Source: Anabaena catenula FACHB-362 (lineage in GTDB: Bacteria > Cyanobacteriota > Cyanobacteriia > Cyanobacteriales > Nostocaceae). From it: a stretch of DNA of 64,000 nt. Both the position numbers and the translations under genes were made by a program. Each line of letters starts with the position of its first letter. Within the stretch, counting starts at the first letter, position 1. Below the pieces are notes generated by a model. That model searched no databases. It was not told the DNA's origin and saw only the letters and a program-made list of their open reading frames with translations. Below, one piece after another: positions 26,334 to 36,975 of the stretch. The stretch is from NCBI RefSeq assembly GCF_014698735.1, contig NZ_JACJTQ010000020.1:1-64000 (forward strand), written 5' to 3'.

Positions 26334-27569
26334 GTGGATTGGTCTCATCTTTGGCTTTATGTATCACCCCCAATTTTGGGTGGAGTTATCGGCTACTTCA
26401 CTAACGATATAGCCATCAAAATGTTATTTCGCCCCTACCAAGCGATTTATTTTCTGGGGCGAAGAGTACCGTTTACTCCTGGATTGATTCCTAGCAATCA
26501 GGAGCGTTTGGCAAAAAACATTTCTGATACCATTATGGGATCGCTGTTAACGCCAGATGAATTACAAAAACTGGCTAAACGGCTGCTACAAACTGAACGA
26601 GTACAAAGCGCAATTCTTTGGTTATTGCGGCTGGCTACTGAACAAATCCAAGGTGATAAAAACCAAAAAAGTGCCAAAATTGTAGCCGGAATTTTACGAG
26701 ATTTATTAGGGGAGTCATTACCGCGCCTCCTCAAAACTTTAGCGCGACAAGAAAATTTTTTAGAAACGCAGATCAACCAAATTTTTGATCAGGTATTGCT
26801 GGAATTTCAACTGAGTGAAGAACAATCCACAAGGTTAGCCGATTGGCTGTTAGAAGTGATTTTACCACCGGATGTGTTGCGACAAGCAATAGTTGATTTT
26901 TTAACAGATCGGACAATTCAAACTATTGATGACAGCTTTCGGGAAAAAACCAGCGGTACTTACTGGGTAGTCGCTAATCTATTTGGTTTACGTAATACTC
27001 TCACCAGGTTACGAACATTTTGCTTAGATGAAAAAGAAGCTAGTAATAAACGCTTGCAAGAATTAACTCAAGACTTGCAAATACGCGATCGGTTCAGAAA
27101 ACTATTACAAGATTTATCTTTCCAAAATTTGCCAATTGGTACAGTCCGTCAATTAAGAAAAACTATCAGGGATAGTGTTCGTCATTACTTGCAAAATAGT
27201 GGTAGCAGTTTATTACAAGAATTAACGGAATCAGCCGATTGGGAAAATATTGCTGTCGTGTTGCTAAAGCGGTTGAGTAATTCCCCGGTTGTCAGTACTT
27301 CCTTGGAAGTTGTTGCTCAAGAATTGGCTTTGATTTTGGAAAGGTATTTAGAAAGAGATTTAGAAGCAATTGTCGCCCAAATAATTCCCATTTTATCTAT
27401 AGATCAAGTGATTGTGGATCGAGTAAAGTCAACTTCACCTGCTGATTTAGAAGCCGCAATTGAGGGAATTGTTAAAAATGAGTTGCAAGCAATTGTGACT
27501 TTAGGTGGAGTTTTGGGTTTTGTTGTTGGGTTATTTCAAGTCGGATTTTTAATTGTCAGTCGATATTAA
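26334..27569 (+). CDS. DUF445 membrane-associated protein
   Basis: 411 residues of the DUF445 family, function unknown. The N-terminus has a membrane helix and the conserved [15 protein letters not shown] and [19 protein letters not shown] stretches; the C-terminus ends with a hydrophobic segment ([17 protein letters not shown]). The middle is largely helical. The start is GTG at 26334, chosen because the conserved sequence begins at once. It ends 20 bp from the converging Uma2 gene. Confidence 0.87.
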   Translation: MDWSHLWLYVSPPILGGVIGYFTNDIAIKMLFRPYQAIYFLGRRVPFTPGLIPSNQERLAKNISDTIMGSLLTPDELQKLAKRLLQTERVQSAILWLLRLATEQIQGDKNQKSAKIVAGILRDLLGESLPRLLKTLARQENFLETQINQIFDQVLLEFQLSEEQSTRLADWLLEVILPPDVLRQAIVDFLTDRTIQTIDDSFREKTSGTYWVVANLFGLRNTLTRLRTFCLDEKEASNKRLQELTQDLQIRDRFRKLLQDLSFQNLPIGTVRQLRKTIRDSVRHYLQNSGSSLLQELTESADWENIAVVLLKRLSNSPVVSTSLEVVAQELALILERYLERDLEAIVAQIIPILSIDQVIVDRVKSTSPADLEAAIEGIVKNELQAIVTLGGVLGFVVGLFQVGFLIVSRY

Positions 27570-27589
27570 TTCGCTCTTTGCTCCGGTAA

Positions 27590-28153
27590 CTAACCAGACA
27601 TTTTTAACCAGTTAAAAATCTGCCCTACTGTAATTTGTAATTCAACTCCTGGCAGTACTGGTAAAATATCATTCCCTTGTAACAATTCTGGTTGTTTTTC
27701 TGGTAAAAATATTAATATAGTGGTGTCATCTGGATCAATAAACCAACCTAATTGACAACCATAATTTAGACAATGGAGAATATTACCAATTACCTTATTG
27801 GGTTTTTGTTCAGGTGAAAGAATTTCTATTGTCCATTCTTGATGAACATTAAAGTTGTCAACAACTTCCCCTGTTGCTGTAAAAGAAATATTTTGCCACT
27901 TAAAGACGGCTATATCAGGTACGATTGACCTACTACCAAAAGTACAGCGCAGTTCTGAAAAAGCGTAAGCAATCTTTTTTTCTTCAGTTATTTGGTTAAT
28001 AGTCGTACTGAGTTTAGTCTGTAAGCGGCTATGTCTTCCCTTTGGCATAGGTTTTTGGATAATCTCACCTTGAATATATTCACTAGCTGGCTTACTCTCA
28101 GGAAGCTTGAGAAACTCTTCTAGGGTGATTTGTGGAGCAGTGGTAGTGGTCAT
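27590..28153 (-). CDS. Uma2-family (DUF820) putative endonuclease
   Basis: 187 residues with the typical start ITLEEFLKLPESKPASEYIQGE (in part) and PKGRHSRLQTKL, then SIVPDIAVFKW, WTIEILSPEQ and YGCQLGWFIDPDD. Uma2 proteins have a PD-(D/E)XK-like fold and are very numerous in cyanobacteria, often near mobile DNA; their role is unknown. The acidic residues expected for the active site (PDIAVF, WTIEI) are present. Confidence 0.88.
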   Translation of the reverse strand: MTTTTAPQITLEEFLKLPESKPASEYIQGEIIQKPMPKGRHSRLQTKLSTTINQITEEKKIAYAFSELRCTFGSRSIVPDIAVFKWQNISFTATGEVVDNFNVHQEWTIEILSPEQKPNKVIGNILHCLNYGCQLGWFIDPDDTTILIFLPEKQPELLQGNDILPVLPGVELQITVGQIFNWLKMSG

Positions 28154-28270
28154 AATTGACCTCTTGTATTGTTAGTCAATTCTAGCTTGAGAATATTTTA
28201 TATCAATTCCCTACTGAATTACGAATTACGTTGGCGGTAGCCTGCCGTAGGCACTATTACGAATTACGAA
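28154..28270. repeat. Nested repeat GAATTACGAATTACG with inserted GCCTGCCGTAGGC
   Basis: Direct repeats of GAATTACGAATTACG (28216-28230 and 28257-28270) flank about 25 bases containing GGCGGTAGCCTGCCGTAGGC, which can fold. A related composite in opposite orientation occurs at 40207-40260 (GTAATTCGTAATAGTGCCTAC). Confidence 0.6.
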
Positions 28271-30862
28271 TTATTTTAACTTAGGATAAGCAATACGTTT
28301 ATGATGAAATTGCTGCCAAACATCCACAAAGATTTGGGCAATTTTTGACATTTCTTCCCTTGTCAATCCCGAATCTATTAATTGCTGATCTTGCCATTTA
28401 GCTCGCAAAATATTATTGAGCATATTTAATGCTTGTTCTGGGGTGGCATCTTTGAGACTTCGCAACGCCGCTTCACAAGAATCTGCTAACATAACAATTC
28501 CTGTTTCCCGTGATTGGGGAATCGGTCCATCATAACAAAAATCAGCTTTGTCTACCGTTATAGTAGGGTCTTCCTTCGCCATTTGCTGGGCTTGGTGATA
28601 AAAATAAGCGATCGCCATTGTTCCCTGATGTTCGGGAATAAAAGCCTGAATCGCTGTGGGTAAACTATGTTTTTTTGCCATCACCAAGCCTTCGGTAACG
28701 TGCTTTTTAATTATGGCTGCACTTTTCCAAGGATCTTTAATTTCTGTATCGTGTTTATTTGTACCACCCATTTGATTTTCAATAAATCCCAGAGGGTCGT
28801 GCATTTTCCCGATATCATGGTAAAGCGTGCCAGCCCTGACTAACTCAACATTGCAGCGGAGTTTTTTCGCCGCAGCTTCAGCCAAAGTCGCAACTAACAA
28901 GGTATGTTGAAAAGTTCCCGGTGCTTCTGTCGCAAGTCGCTTTAATAAAGGGCGGTTAGGGTTAGCCAATTCTGCCAAGCGGATAGGGGTAATTAGATCA
29001 AACAGTTTTTCCAAATAAGGACTTAACCCCAAGGCGATAATACTCCACAGCAAGCCAGATAAAGCGAAAAAAGCTGCCTCTTGGAGGACCAGATACCAGC
29101 CAGAACGGAATACTGCACCAACAAGTATATTTAGAAATAAATAAATACCCCCTTGGGTTAAAGCAATAAAAATACCTAATAATGCCAGTTCCTCGCGCGA
29201 TCGCAATCTTTGTGCCACACAACTGCTCAAAATTCCCCCGGCAGTACCCGCTAACAGCCCCATTTTACTGATTTCTATGCTCACTGGTAATATTAGCGAT
29301 AGCAGCCCCACAACGGTAACAGCCAAAGTCGATCCGTAGAAACTACCCAACAATAAACCAATGGCGCTCCAAGTAGTATATGGCACACCCATTGCTATCA
29401 CACTAGGGACACTGACAGCCAGCAGGAATATCAACAAGCGATCGCGTTCTCGCAAGTGGCTGCCAATCCGTCGTTCTACCCAAATAAAACTGCCAATAGC
29501 GGTGCTAACCAAGCCGGCTAATCCTATCAAACCCAGCCAATTCACCTGTCGGCGAATCAGGTGATAATGCTCCAGGACATCAAATTTCCATTCTGTAATC
29601 CGTTCTCCTTTTTTGACAATCACCTCCCCCCGCCGCACGTCTACCATCACAGATGAAACTTTCTCAACTGCTTGTTGAGTCTGTTGTTTTGTTTGTTCTT
29701 CATCTTGCTTCAGATTTGGCTTGAGTACAGTTACCAAAACTTTAGTAGCTAAAGATTCCGCTTCCCTAGGTACAGAAATTTGCGTTTGTAGGCTGATTGC
29801 ATCCTCTAAAATACGACGTGGTAGTCCGTAGGGTAGCCCTTGGGTGAGCATTCGCTCTGCACTTTGATAGATTCCCCTTTGGGTTTTTGCCCAGTCTTCG
29901 TCTGACAATTCCAATAGAAATGTATCCCCATAGACTCTTTCTGAAGCTTCATCCTCCATTGGCACAAGTTTGGCAGTAGCTTGGATATATCTTTTTCTGC
30001 TTTGGGATATTTTGGCAATCAGTGAAGACGGGTCTTTGTCTGATGTTGTGAGACGGTAAGCTACTAGTTCCGCCAGCGCTTGATTAAAATCAATATTACT
30101 TTCCTGCTGGAGTGTGGGAGTAGATGATGTAGAAGGTGTTGGTTTAGCTGCTGGACTCGGCTGGGGTATGGACAATTGAAAATATGGTTTTTGTGTATTT
30201 TCTAAATTTACTAATAGCTGTTGCCATTCTGATTCCAGACAAGAGCGGAGGTAACGCTGGGTAGGTATAGGCAAAACTGAAATATCGAAAAAGGGAAAAG
30301 ACCCAGCAACAGCACGAATTTCATTCCCATGATTGAGAACTTGCTGTAAATGTTGATAGATTTGTTCATTTTTTTGGGCATCGACCATCAGCACCGGGGC
30401 AGAATTTCTTTTAACTGCTTTGCGCTCCGCTTCTGTTTGTTTTTTGTCTTCGATACTTGCAGGATGGGGAGCAATAAATGTCTGTGGCGCACTAGTCCCG
30501 ACTTTCATCTGGGGCTGGTTGTATAATTCATGCCCCATAACACCTGTGAGTGATACGATGGCAACGGCTAAAATTACAGAAGAACGCTTTTCATGTACCC
30601 AACTGAAAACATTATTTTTGAGAGATTTGCCCGTTGATTTAGGTGCTTGTCTCCTTTTTAGATGTCCGCTCTGATCATGATTTGGTAATAAATACAGGAG
30701 TATATTTTTGAGAATAATCCTATAAACTTCCTTTTTATGGCTTTGACTCCTGGGACTGCTGACTACGGCCAGCCACTTGACTTTACGGCATAACACTTTG
30801 TACTGTCTGCGCCATTGCCTCAATTGCTGGGTCAAAGATTGCAATAATTGCTGCGTTTTCAT
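28271..30862 (-). CDS. 7TM-HD family phosphohydrolase (PgpH-like)
   Basis: About 863 residues. A membrane helix near residue ~100 is followed by a large extracytoplasmic 7TMR-HDED domain, about seven membrane helices (residues ~440-640), and a C-terminal HD domain with LYHDIGKMHDP, KHVTEGL, HQGT and LADSCEAALRS. Homologues such as PgpH degrade cyclic di-AMP, so that is the likely reaction. The start MKTQQLL at 30862 is preceded by AGAGGT at good spacing, making it better than an upstream ATG at 30940. It is probably the last gene of the aroQ operon. Confidence 0.9.
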   Translation of the reverse strand: MKTQQLLQSLTQQLRQWRRQYKVLCRKVKWLAVVSSPRSQSHKKEVYRIILKNILLYLLPNHDQSGHLKRRQAPKSTGKSLKNNVFSWVHEKRSSVILAVAIVSLTGVMGHELYNQPQMKVGTSAPQTFIAPHPASIEDKKQTEAERKAVKRNSAPVLMVDAQKNEQIYQHLQQVLNHGNEIRAVAGSFPFFDISVLPIPTQRYLRSCLESEWQQLLVNLENTQKPYFQLSIPQPSPAAKPTPSTSSTPTLQQESNIDFNQALAELVAYRLTTSDKDPSSLIAKISQSRKRYIQATAKLVPMEDEASERVYGDTFLLELSDEDWAKTQRGIYQSAERMLTQGLPYGLPRRILEDAISLQTQISVPREAESLATKVLVTVLKPNLKQDEEQTKQQTQQAVEKVSSVMVDVRRGEVIVKKGERITEWKFDVLEHYHLIRRQVNWLGLIGLAGLVSTAIGSFIWVERRIGSHLRERDRLLIFLLAVSVPSVIAMGVPYTTWSAIGLLLGSFYGSTLAVTVVGLLSLILPVSIEISKMGLLAGTAGGILSSCVAQRLRSREELALLGIFIALTQGGIYLFLNILVGAVFRSGWYLVLQEAAFFALSGLLWSIIALGLSPYLEKLFDLITPIRLAELANPNRPLLKRLATEAPGTFQHTLLVATLAEAAAKKLRCNVELVRAGTLYHDIGKMHDPLGFIENQMGGTNKHDTEIKDPWKSAAIIKKHVTEGLVMAKKHSLPTAIQAFIPEHQGTMAIAYFYHQAQQMAKEDPTITVDKADFCYDGPIPQSRETGIVMLADSCEAALRSLKDATPEQALNMLNNILRAKWQDQQLIDSGLTREEMSKIAQIFVDVWQQFHHKRIAYPKLK

Positions 30863-31054
30863 TACCTCTGGGTGTAGTTGCTTACTTTGATAACCCAAAA
30901 CAAGACAGTTATGACTACTGGCAATGCAGACCACTACCATAGCCTAACTTTTGACTACACATCACACTCCTTTGCTTTTTAAGCTTTAGCTTGTGTGAAT
31001 TGTACCAGTTGATTTCCCGTTGCATATCAAATGCTGTTGCCAGACAATGATTTT

Positions 31055-31963
31055 CTATCGCGGGCGAATGACGCTAGGCGCTGCAAATGTTGGCAACATA
31101 CCTAAGTCTGATAATACACTCTTCTCTGGCTCCAGGTCATAAATCCCTGACCAAACTGTTACCAGTGCATCGGCTAATTCTAATATCTGGGCAAAACTAC
31201 TCTTTCCCCATGCTGGCTTTGTGACTGATGAAACCTGCCAATTTACAGGAATGCCGGCTGTGCTGTTATATGCACCTGATAATGCCCCAGTAATTGCCCC
31301 TCTCGTTTGTGACCTTAAGGACAAAGGATCTTGCTTTCGATCATTGTCCTTGTGAGTAGCCCGTAAAACTGTTAGCCGGAAGTCTTCTAATGTACTCAAA
31401 AAGCAGTAAAAGGCTAATGCAATATTCTTACTCAGTTGTTCTTGCTTACTCAATTCGGCTCGCGCTTGTTCTAATCCTGCCCCTTGTTGCAATAAGCTAT
31501 TGACTTTTAATAAATCTTGTGGTAGTGAAGTTGGTGTTTTGTCTAGAAAAGAAATTGTTTGGGGAATGAGAGTCAGGGGGTTAAGTTTTTCTGTGAGGGA
31601 TTGTGCGATCGCATATCCTACAACTAGAGCAGCATCTTCTAATATTGGCTCAGTCTTCCAAATTTGTAATACTTGCTGCAAGTTGTGTTTAAGTTTAATA
31701 TTATCTTCGTGATAAAAAATTGCCACTGGGAAGGTAGCTAAAATTATTTCTCCCCAACCAGTCTCAGTTGTTTCTAACTCTACAGAGGCTTGTTGGTAAC
31801 GCTTTAACCAATCATCTCTATCTAATCTACCTAGTGCAATTAAACTTTCGCTCCCCAGAATTGCCCTTTTACCTAAATCACTAGGATTCTGTCTAGCTAA
31901 ATTTTCCCCTAGCAATGCTCCCAGGAAAATACCTCTAACCCGATTTACGAGAGAATAACGCAT
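31055..31963 (-). CDS. ADP-ribosylglycohydrolase-like protein lacking catalytic motifs
   Basis: About 302 residues with the outline of the DraG/ADP-ribosylglycohydrolase family: RGIFLGALLGENLA at the N-terminus and RGAITGALSGAYNSTAGIPVNW near the C-terminus. The Gly-Asp of the first motif (usually LGAxxGDALG) is Gly-Glu here, and no TDDT or DTDT metal-binding sequences are visible. It is therefore probably not an active di-metal hydrolase. I start it at MRYSLVNRVRG (31963); an upstream ATG at 32011 adds 16 residues made of repeat-like DNA. It lies 80 bp after aroQ on the same strand. Confidence 0.75.
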   Translation of the reverse strand: MRYSLVNRVRGIFLGALLGENLARQNPSDLGKRAILGSESLIALGRLDRDDWLKRYQQASVELETTETGWGEIILATFPVAIFYHEDNIKLKHNLQQVLQIWKTEPILEDAALVVGYAIAQSLTEKLNPLTLIPQTISFLDKTPTSLPQDLLKVNSLLQQGAGLEQARAELSKQEQLSKNIALAFYCFLSTLEDFRLTVLRATHKDNDRKQDPLSLRSQTRGAITGALSGAYNSTAGIPVNWQVSSVTKPAWGKSSFAQILELADALVTVWSGIYDLEPEKSVLSDLGMLPTFAAPSVIRPR

Positions 31964-32043
31964 ACAATTTGGGATTTTGGAATTTAGATTTTGGATTTTA
32001 TATTTCAGCATTTAGTCCAAAAACTAAAATCTACAACACGCTG

Positions 32044-32544
32044 TTAAACTTCATCTTCACTCAGATGATGTACCAGTGCTTGTAAACCCAACAAATAACT
32101 TTGGACACCAAAACCACTAATTTGACCAATCACCACTGGGGCGATATAAGAATGATGGCGAAAATCTTCTCGGCGGTAAATATTACTCAGGTGTACTTCT
32201 ACTGTAGGTAAGTTCACAGCGGCGATCGCATCTCGCAAAGCTACACTTGTATGAGTATATGCTCCAGCATTAATCACAATGCCCTGATATTGCCCTAACG
32301 CCCCGTGAATCTTATCTAGCAAAACCCCTTCATGATTTGACTGAAAAGTAGTAATTTTCGCCTGTAACTTGAGTCCTTCTGCTTCTAACAGGCGATTAAT
32401 ATTCTCTAGGGTGAGAGAACCGTAAATTCCCGGTTCTCGCTGTCCTAGTAAATTCAGGTTTGGCCCGTGCAGTACTAAAATACTTAAAGGTGTCAACGTC
32501 AACTCCAAAACCTTGAGGTTATTAGCGACGGCGTGACCGTTCAT
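32044..32544 (-). CDS. aroQ: 3-dehydroquinate dehydratase, type II
   Basis: Third step of the shikimate pathway. Type II signatures are clear: [20 protein letters not shown] with the active-site Tyr, [17 protein letters not shown], and [20 protein letters not shown] with the catalytic His. At 166 residues it is some 15-20 longer than usual at the N-terminus. Its start overlaps the end of a 45-codon gene by 23 bp, implying translational coupling. Confidence 0.94.
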   Translation of the reverse strand: MNGHAVANNLKVLELTLTPLSILVLHGPNLNLLGQREPGIYGSLTLENINRLLEAEGLKLQAKITTFQSNHEGVLLDKIHGALGQYQGIVINAGAYTHTSVALRDAIAAVNLPTVEVHLSNIYRREDFRHHSYIAPVVIGQISGFGVQSYLLGLQALVHHLSEDEV

Positions 32545-32659
32545 TCACAGGAATCGGAATCAGTTCCGGTTCCGCTTGTGCCTCTGGCCCTACCAATGCT
32601 TCAATTAGCTTCCGCGCTAATTCCTTCAGCTTTTCCAGTACCTTTTCTATATAGTCCAT
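32522..32659 (-). CDS. Small 45-residue protein overlapping aroQ
   Basis: Short gene with good support: an ATG at 32659 preceded by AGGAGCGG at suitable spacing, an open frame of 45 codons ending TAA at 32522, and overlap with aroQ in a different frame. The peptide begins [20 protein letters not shown], a strongly amphipathic helix, followed by an acidic Pro/Glu-rich tail ([15 protein letters not shown]) and a basic end RSRRR. I do not recognise it. It may be a membrane-surface or protein-binding helix, or it may act as a leader controlling aroQ translation. Confidence 0.75.
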   Translation of the reverse strand: MDYIEKVLEKLKELARKLIEALVGPEAQAEPELIPIPVNERSRRR

Positions 32660-33308
32660 TGAACTGACCGCTCCTGAGATACTACCTCAATTTTAATTAA
32701 CTTTCTTCGCCGAAACTGGTGTTTTGTCCCACCTGTGGTTTCTAACGTGGCTGACACACTCGCGCATTTAGGGCATTAGCCAATTCTAAAGTTTGGTTTT
32801 GTGTTTTCCGCTATATAAAATTTACTCTAATCTACTCATGAGACTCCAAAAAGTTGGCTGCCTGTTTTCCCCAAGGTATTCGGCTGCTTCTTTTCCACAG
32901 CAGCATATTGGGGAGTAGCTCTGGGTTAATTAACCTTTGCTTTTGGTCTTGTAATCATAACACTTAGTTAAGTATGGTGTCTACCATAGATGTTCTGGAA
33001 AGATTGAGAGAGATTTGAGTAAGTTTATTGTTACTGTTTCCAAACCTTACTTCTTAGAGTACCACATCATTTTGGTGATTGGGTAAGAGGAAATGGGGTA
33101 AGTAGTGGGACAAAATTAAATTCATTGGTGGAGACTCTTAATTCTTAACTGTTAACAAGAAAACAATAGACGAATTGCCAAAGTCGGGAAAAGCGGAAGG
33201 TGGGGTTCTCACTTCGTGGGGATAATATTAATTCACTTAAAATTAAAGCTACAAATGAATCCCCGCGTTAGAGCTTCCCCCAGTCCCCGCGTCCCCAGTC
33301 AAGATTTC
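32660..33308. other. Intergenic region between topA and the aroQ operon
   Basis: No gene or RNA was recognised. It should hold the promoter of the 45-codon gene and aroQ. At 33228-33259 is a repeat (AATTCACTTAAAATTAAAGC...ACAAATGAA) that also occurs at 47288-47317 next to hmpA, and the last 50 bases are CCCCGCG-type repeat sequence. Confidence 0.55.
33228..33259. repeat. AATTCACTTAA...ACAAATGAA repeat, copy 1
   Basis: It is almost identical to 47288-47317 apart from two extra bases, and each copy is followed by CCGCG-rich sequence. Both copies lie between genes. Confidence 0.6.
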
Positions 33309-35957
33309 CTAACTTGAGGTGTCTTTCTTTTTAGCACCCGTTGTTGATGACTTGGGAGTTGACTTAGTCTTAGAATTCGTTGATTTACTGGTCTTGCGGG
33401 TAGATTTGGTAGATGCTTTAGCTTGCAGCAAATCCAGGGCTGTTGACAGCGTAACTGTTTCTACTGTCTGACCTTCAGGAATACTCACATTAGTTTTGCC
33501 GTGCTTAATGTAAGGGCCATAGGGTCCATCGTAGATATTTATGGGTGCATCGTCCTCTGGATGTGTACCAAGTTCTCTTAAAGCTGCTTTGGATTTGCTA
33601 GTGCTAGAAGCGCGTCCCTTTTTCGGTTCAGACAATAACTCAATTGCACGTTCTAGGGAAATTGTCAATACATTGTCAGCAGCTTTGAGGGAGCGGTAAT
33701 CTTTTCCCTCTTTCCCCTGGTCATGAACAACGTAAGGGCCAAATCGTCCCAAACTAGCTTGAATTTTCCCACCAGTGAGCGGGTGGACTCCCAAGGTTCG
33801 GGGTAGCGCCAAAAGACCCACAGCCATATCGAGGGTGACATTTTCATGTGTCACACCTTTGGGTAAGGAAGCTTGTTTTGGTTTGGGGTTTTCGTCGGTT
33901 TTGTCCCCTAGCTGTACATAAGGTCCATAAGTGCCAATTTTCACATAAATTGGTTCACCTGTTTCGGGATGCCGTCCTACTTGGTCAGGCCCGGTAGTTT
34001 TTTGCCGCAGTAGGACTTCTACCTGTTTGGGGTCGAGGTCTGCGGGTGTGAGGTCTTTGGGAATAGATGCGGTGACAACACCATCACCATTTTCTACTTC
34101 GATGTAAGGCCCATATTTACCAATGCGGACTTTAGCATCTAAATTTTCTAATATTACGGTTCTAGCAATAGTTGCATCAATTTGACTTTCTTGTTCCCTC
34201 ACCAGAGTTTCTAACCCTTTCTCACCCAGATAAAATTTCTGCAAGTAGGGTAGCCATTTAGCTTCTCCTGTGGAGATGTCATCTAGGGTTTGCTCCATTT
34301 TGGAGGTAAAGCTGGGATCAACAATATCGGGGAAATGTTTCTCTAGTAAGTCAGTGACAGCAAAAGCGGTGAAGGTGGGAATCAAGGCATTACTGACCAA
34401 CTGGGCATAACCTTTGTCGATGATAGTGCCAATGATGCTGGCGTAGGTACTAGGACGACCAATGCCTTCACTTTCTAAGGTTTTGACTAGACTGGCTTCG
34501 GTGTACCTAGCTGGGGGTTGGGTTTCATGTCCCACCGCTTCTAGTTCTGTACAAGTTGGATGATCCCCAACTTTTAAGGGCGGTAAAATTACTTCTTGGT
34601 CTTCTAATGCGGCTTCAGGATCGTCGGAACCTTCGACATAGGCGCGGAGGTATCCAGGAAAGTCAATGCGCTTCCCAGAGGAACGAAAACCAGCATCTTC
34701 AACTTGTAACTGAACAGTAATTTGGGTTTGGCGAGAATCGGCCATTTGACAAGCGACGGTGCGCTTCCAAATTAAGTCATATACTGCAAATTCTCTGCCA
34801 CCTAACCCGGTTTCTTGGGGGGTGCGGAAACTGCTACCTGCGGGGCGAATGGCTTCGTGTGCTTCTTGTGCGCCTTTGGATTTGGTGGTGTATTGCCGAG
34901 GTTGGGGGCTGAGGTACTGTTTGCCATACTTTTCTTCTACACAACTGCGGGCAGCGGCGATCGCTTGATCTGACAAATGCACCGAATCTGTACGCATATA
35001 GGTAATATACCCTTGCTCGTACAAATTTTGGGCAACCCGCATGGTGTCTCGTGCCGAAAGGCGCAATTTGCGGTTAGATTCTTGTTGCAGCGTCGAAGTG
35101 GTAAACGGTGGCGCTGGTTTGCGGGTAACTGGGCGTTCTTCAATGTCGTTGACATTCCAAGTTTTACCCGTCAGTCGTTCCTTTAGAGCTTCTGCTTGTT
35201 CCTCACTCAGCAATACTACATTGCGCCCTGCGGTGATGTTTCCGGTGGTGGGATCAAAATCGCTACCAGTGGCAACTTTTGTACCTCCTAGCGTCACCAA
35301 TTGGGAGCTAAAGGGGGTTTTTTCCTGTAGCAAGCTGGCTTTTAAATCCCAATATGTACCCTCATGAAAAGCACGGCGTTGGCGTTCCTTTGTTACCAAT
35401 AGACACACGGCTACGGACTGTACTCTTCCTGCGGATAAACCCCAGGCGATTTTTTTCCATAGCAAGGGAGATAGGGTATATCCTACCAATCGATCTAAAA
35501 TTCGCCGGGTTTCTTGGGCGCGAACCAACTGCTCATCAATGGTACGGCAATTTTTCAAAGCCTTTTTGATGGCATCTTGGGTAATTTCGTGGAACACCAT
35601 TCGCTTAGTCGGCACTTTTGGCTTCAGCAATTGGTATAAATGCCAACTGATGCTTTCACCTTCCCGGTCTTCGTCAGTTGCCAGAATTAATTCATCAACA
35701 CCTTTGAGGGCTTCTTTAAGCTGGGTGACAACTTTCTTTTTATCCTTGGGGACGACATAGACTGGTTCAAAGTCCGCGTCTATATTCACCCCAAGCTGCG
35801 CCCATTTTTCCCCTTTGACGGCGGCGGGAATTTCACTAGCCGACTGCGGGAGGTCACGCACATGACCCATTGAAGCTTCTACCCGATAGTCTTTTGGCAG
35901 GTAGTTGCGAATGGTACGAGCTTTGGTCGGAGATTCGACGATGACGAGAGTTGACAT
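33309..35957 (-). CDS. topA: DNA topoisomerase I
   Basis: Type IA topoisomerase relaxing negative supercoils, 882 residues. The Toprim domain starts [16 protein letters not shown] and includes [15 protein letters not shown]; the active-site Tyr320 is in YITYMRTDS; the [14 protein letters not shown] motif is present. Instead of zinc fingers, the C-terminus has repeated beta-type modules (for example [43 protein letters not shown] in part) and ends in a Lys/Ser/Thr-rich basic tail. This arrangement is usual in cyanobacteria. It is transcribed alone. Confidence 0.96.
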   Translation of the reverse strand: MSTLVIVESPTKARTIRNYLPKDYRVEASMGHVRDLPQSASEIPAAVKGEKWAQLGVNIDADFEPVYVVPKDKKKVVTQLKEALKGVDELILATDEDREGESISWHLYQLLKPKVPTKRMVFHEITQDAIKKALKNCRTIDEQLVRAQETRRILDRLVGYTLSPLLWKKIAWGLSAGRVQSVAVCLLVTKERQRRAFHEGTYWDLKASLLQEKTPFSSQLVTLGGTKVATGSDFDPTTGNITAGRNVVLLSEEQAEALKERLTGKTWNVNDIEERPVTRKPAPPFTTSTLQQESNRKLRLSARDTMRVAQNLYEQGYITYMRTDSVHLSDQAIAAARSCVEEKYGKQYLSPQPRQYTTKSKGAQEAHEAIRPAGSSFRTPQETGLGGREFAVYDLIWKRTVACQMADSRQTQITVQLQVEDAGFRSSGKRIDFPGYLRAYVEGSDDPEAALEDQEVILPPLKVGDHPTCTELEAVGHETQPPARYTEASLVKTLESEGIGRPSTYASIIGTIIDKGYAQLVSNALIPTFTAFAVTDLLEKHFPDIVDPSFTSKMEQTLDDISTGEAKWLPYLQKFYLGEKGLETLVREQESQIDATIARTVILENLDAKVRIGKYGPYIEVENGDGVVTASIPKDLTPADLDPKQVEVLLRQKTTGPDQVGRHPETGEPIYVKIGTYGPYVQLGDKTDENPKPKQASLPKGVTHENVTLDMAVGLLALPRTLGVHPLTGGKIQASLGRFGPYVVHDQGKEGKDYRSLKAADNVLTISLERAIELLSEPKKGRASSTSKSKAALRELGTHPEDDAPINIYDGPYGPYIKHGKTNVSIPEGQTVETVTLSTALDLLQAKASTKSTRKTSKSTNSKTKSTPKSSTTGAKKKDTSS

Positions 35958-36776
35958 GGAAATTTTAAAAAAAGAATAGCTGTGAAGCTAAACAGTCAAG
36001 TTGAGATAATTTTGGCGAAATGTCAAGATGAAACGTCACCCTTAGGTGGTGATCTAATCCTCACAACTGCCCGCTAGGGGAAAAATCTGCTCAACTTCAG
36101 GTTTAGTCCTTCCCAGGAAACTGGGGCGGAAATGGTCGAGTGTGAATTGTCAGATATTTCAATCTTTAACTTATCTAACGCATAATTGGCGACTAAAGTT
36201 TGAAAAACATACAGCAACTGTCACACTGCGATACCTTCTGTCTTTGATAACTAGGGGTTCTGAGCAATTATAAATTCTAATTTACCTGACTACCTGTGGA
36301 GCAAGTTGAGCGGTAAAGGATACCTCGCTTAATTTAACTAAAGTGCGATCGCTTCACTAGTCGTAGACATCGCTTATGAGCGCTTCCTTATCTCTTGGGT
36401 AAAATTTGGGTAAAAGGGTAATATTTACAGTAATCTACGCATTTTTTATTTAGTTAAGTATAAATTTTTGCATTGGATATCAAGCTAATTCCTAACTATA
36501 GTGACTCGTTAGAAATGGTGAACAAATATTTTCTAGTGGATATGTAAGTAAGTCGGCACTATTTGGTGATTTTTCTATGAGAGTTATCAGTTAATTACTC
36601 CATCTAAACTAACCTCTAAACTGTTTAAAACTTCCCCCAGGATTGCTATAAATATGCGGATTTTAGCTTCATTCAATATACACCTTAACAGGTATATTTA
36701 TGAATTTTGATTTGTACCAATAACCTAAAAACCTCCCATATTATGCCTCCAGCATAGCTGCTTTTCGCCTTAGAGG

Positions 36777-36950
36777 ATGTTTGAAAAGTTTGCTTTAGAC
36801 AAAACCAAGCGATTACCTAACCCTCCAACATTACCCCAAGGATGGGTTGAAGTGCATTTTGAAGAATTGTGATGTCTTTGGCAAGCGCAGCTATCGCAGT
36901 GGGAAAAATCTCAAGGAAAAGTTTCATCCGTACAGGCCAATAAGTGGGAA
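36777..36950 (+). pseudogene. Possible decayed coding fragment
   Basis: Codons from 36777 read as a plausible soluble protein (KRLPNPPTLPQGWVEVHFEE), then an in-frame TGA, then further sensible codons (CLWQAQLSQWEKSQGKVSSV). The fragment ends at the boundary of a TATAGCA-family repeat end. I cannot name the family, and chance cannot be excluded. Confidence 0.3.
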
Positions 36951-36975
36951 AACCACCCTGTCCACGGCTATATAT
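36951..36975. repeat. TATAGCA-family repeat, partial copy (right end)
   Basis: AACCACCCTGTCCACGGCTA and the following TATAT are identical over 25 bp to the right end of the copy at 7684-7781. The left half of the element is absent. Confidence 0.7.
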
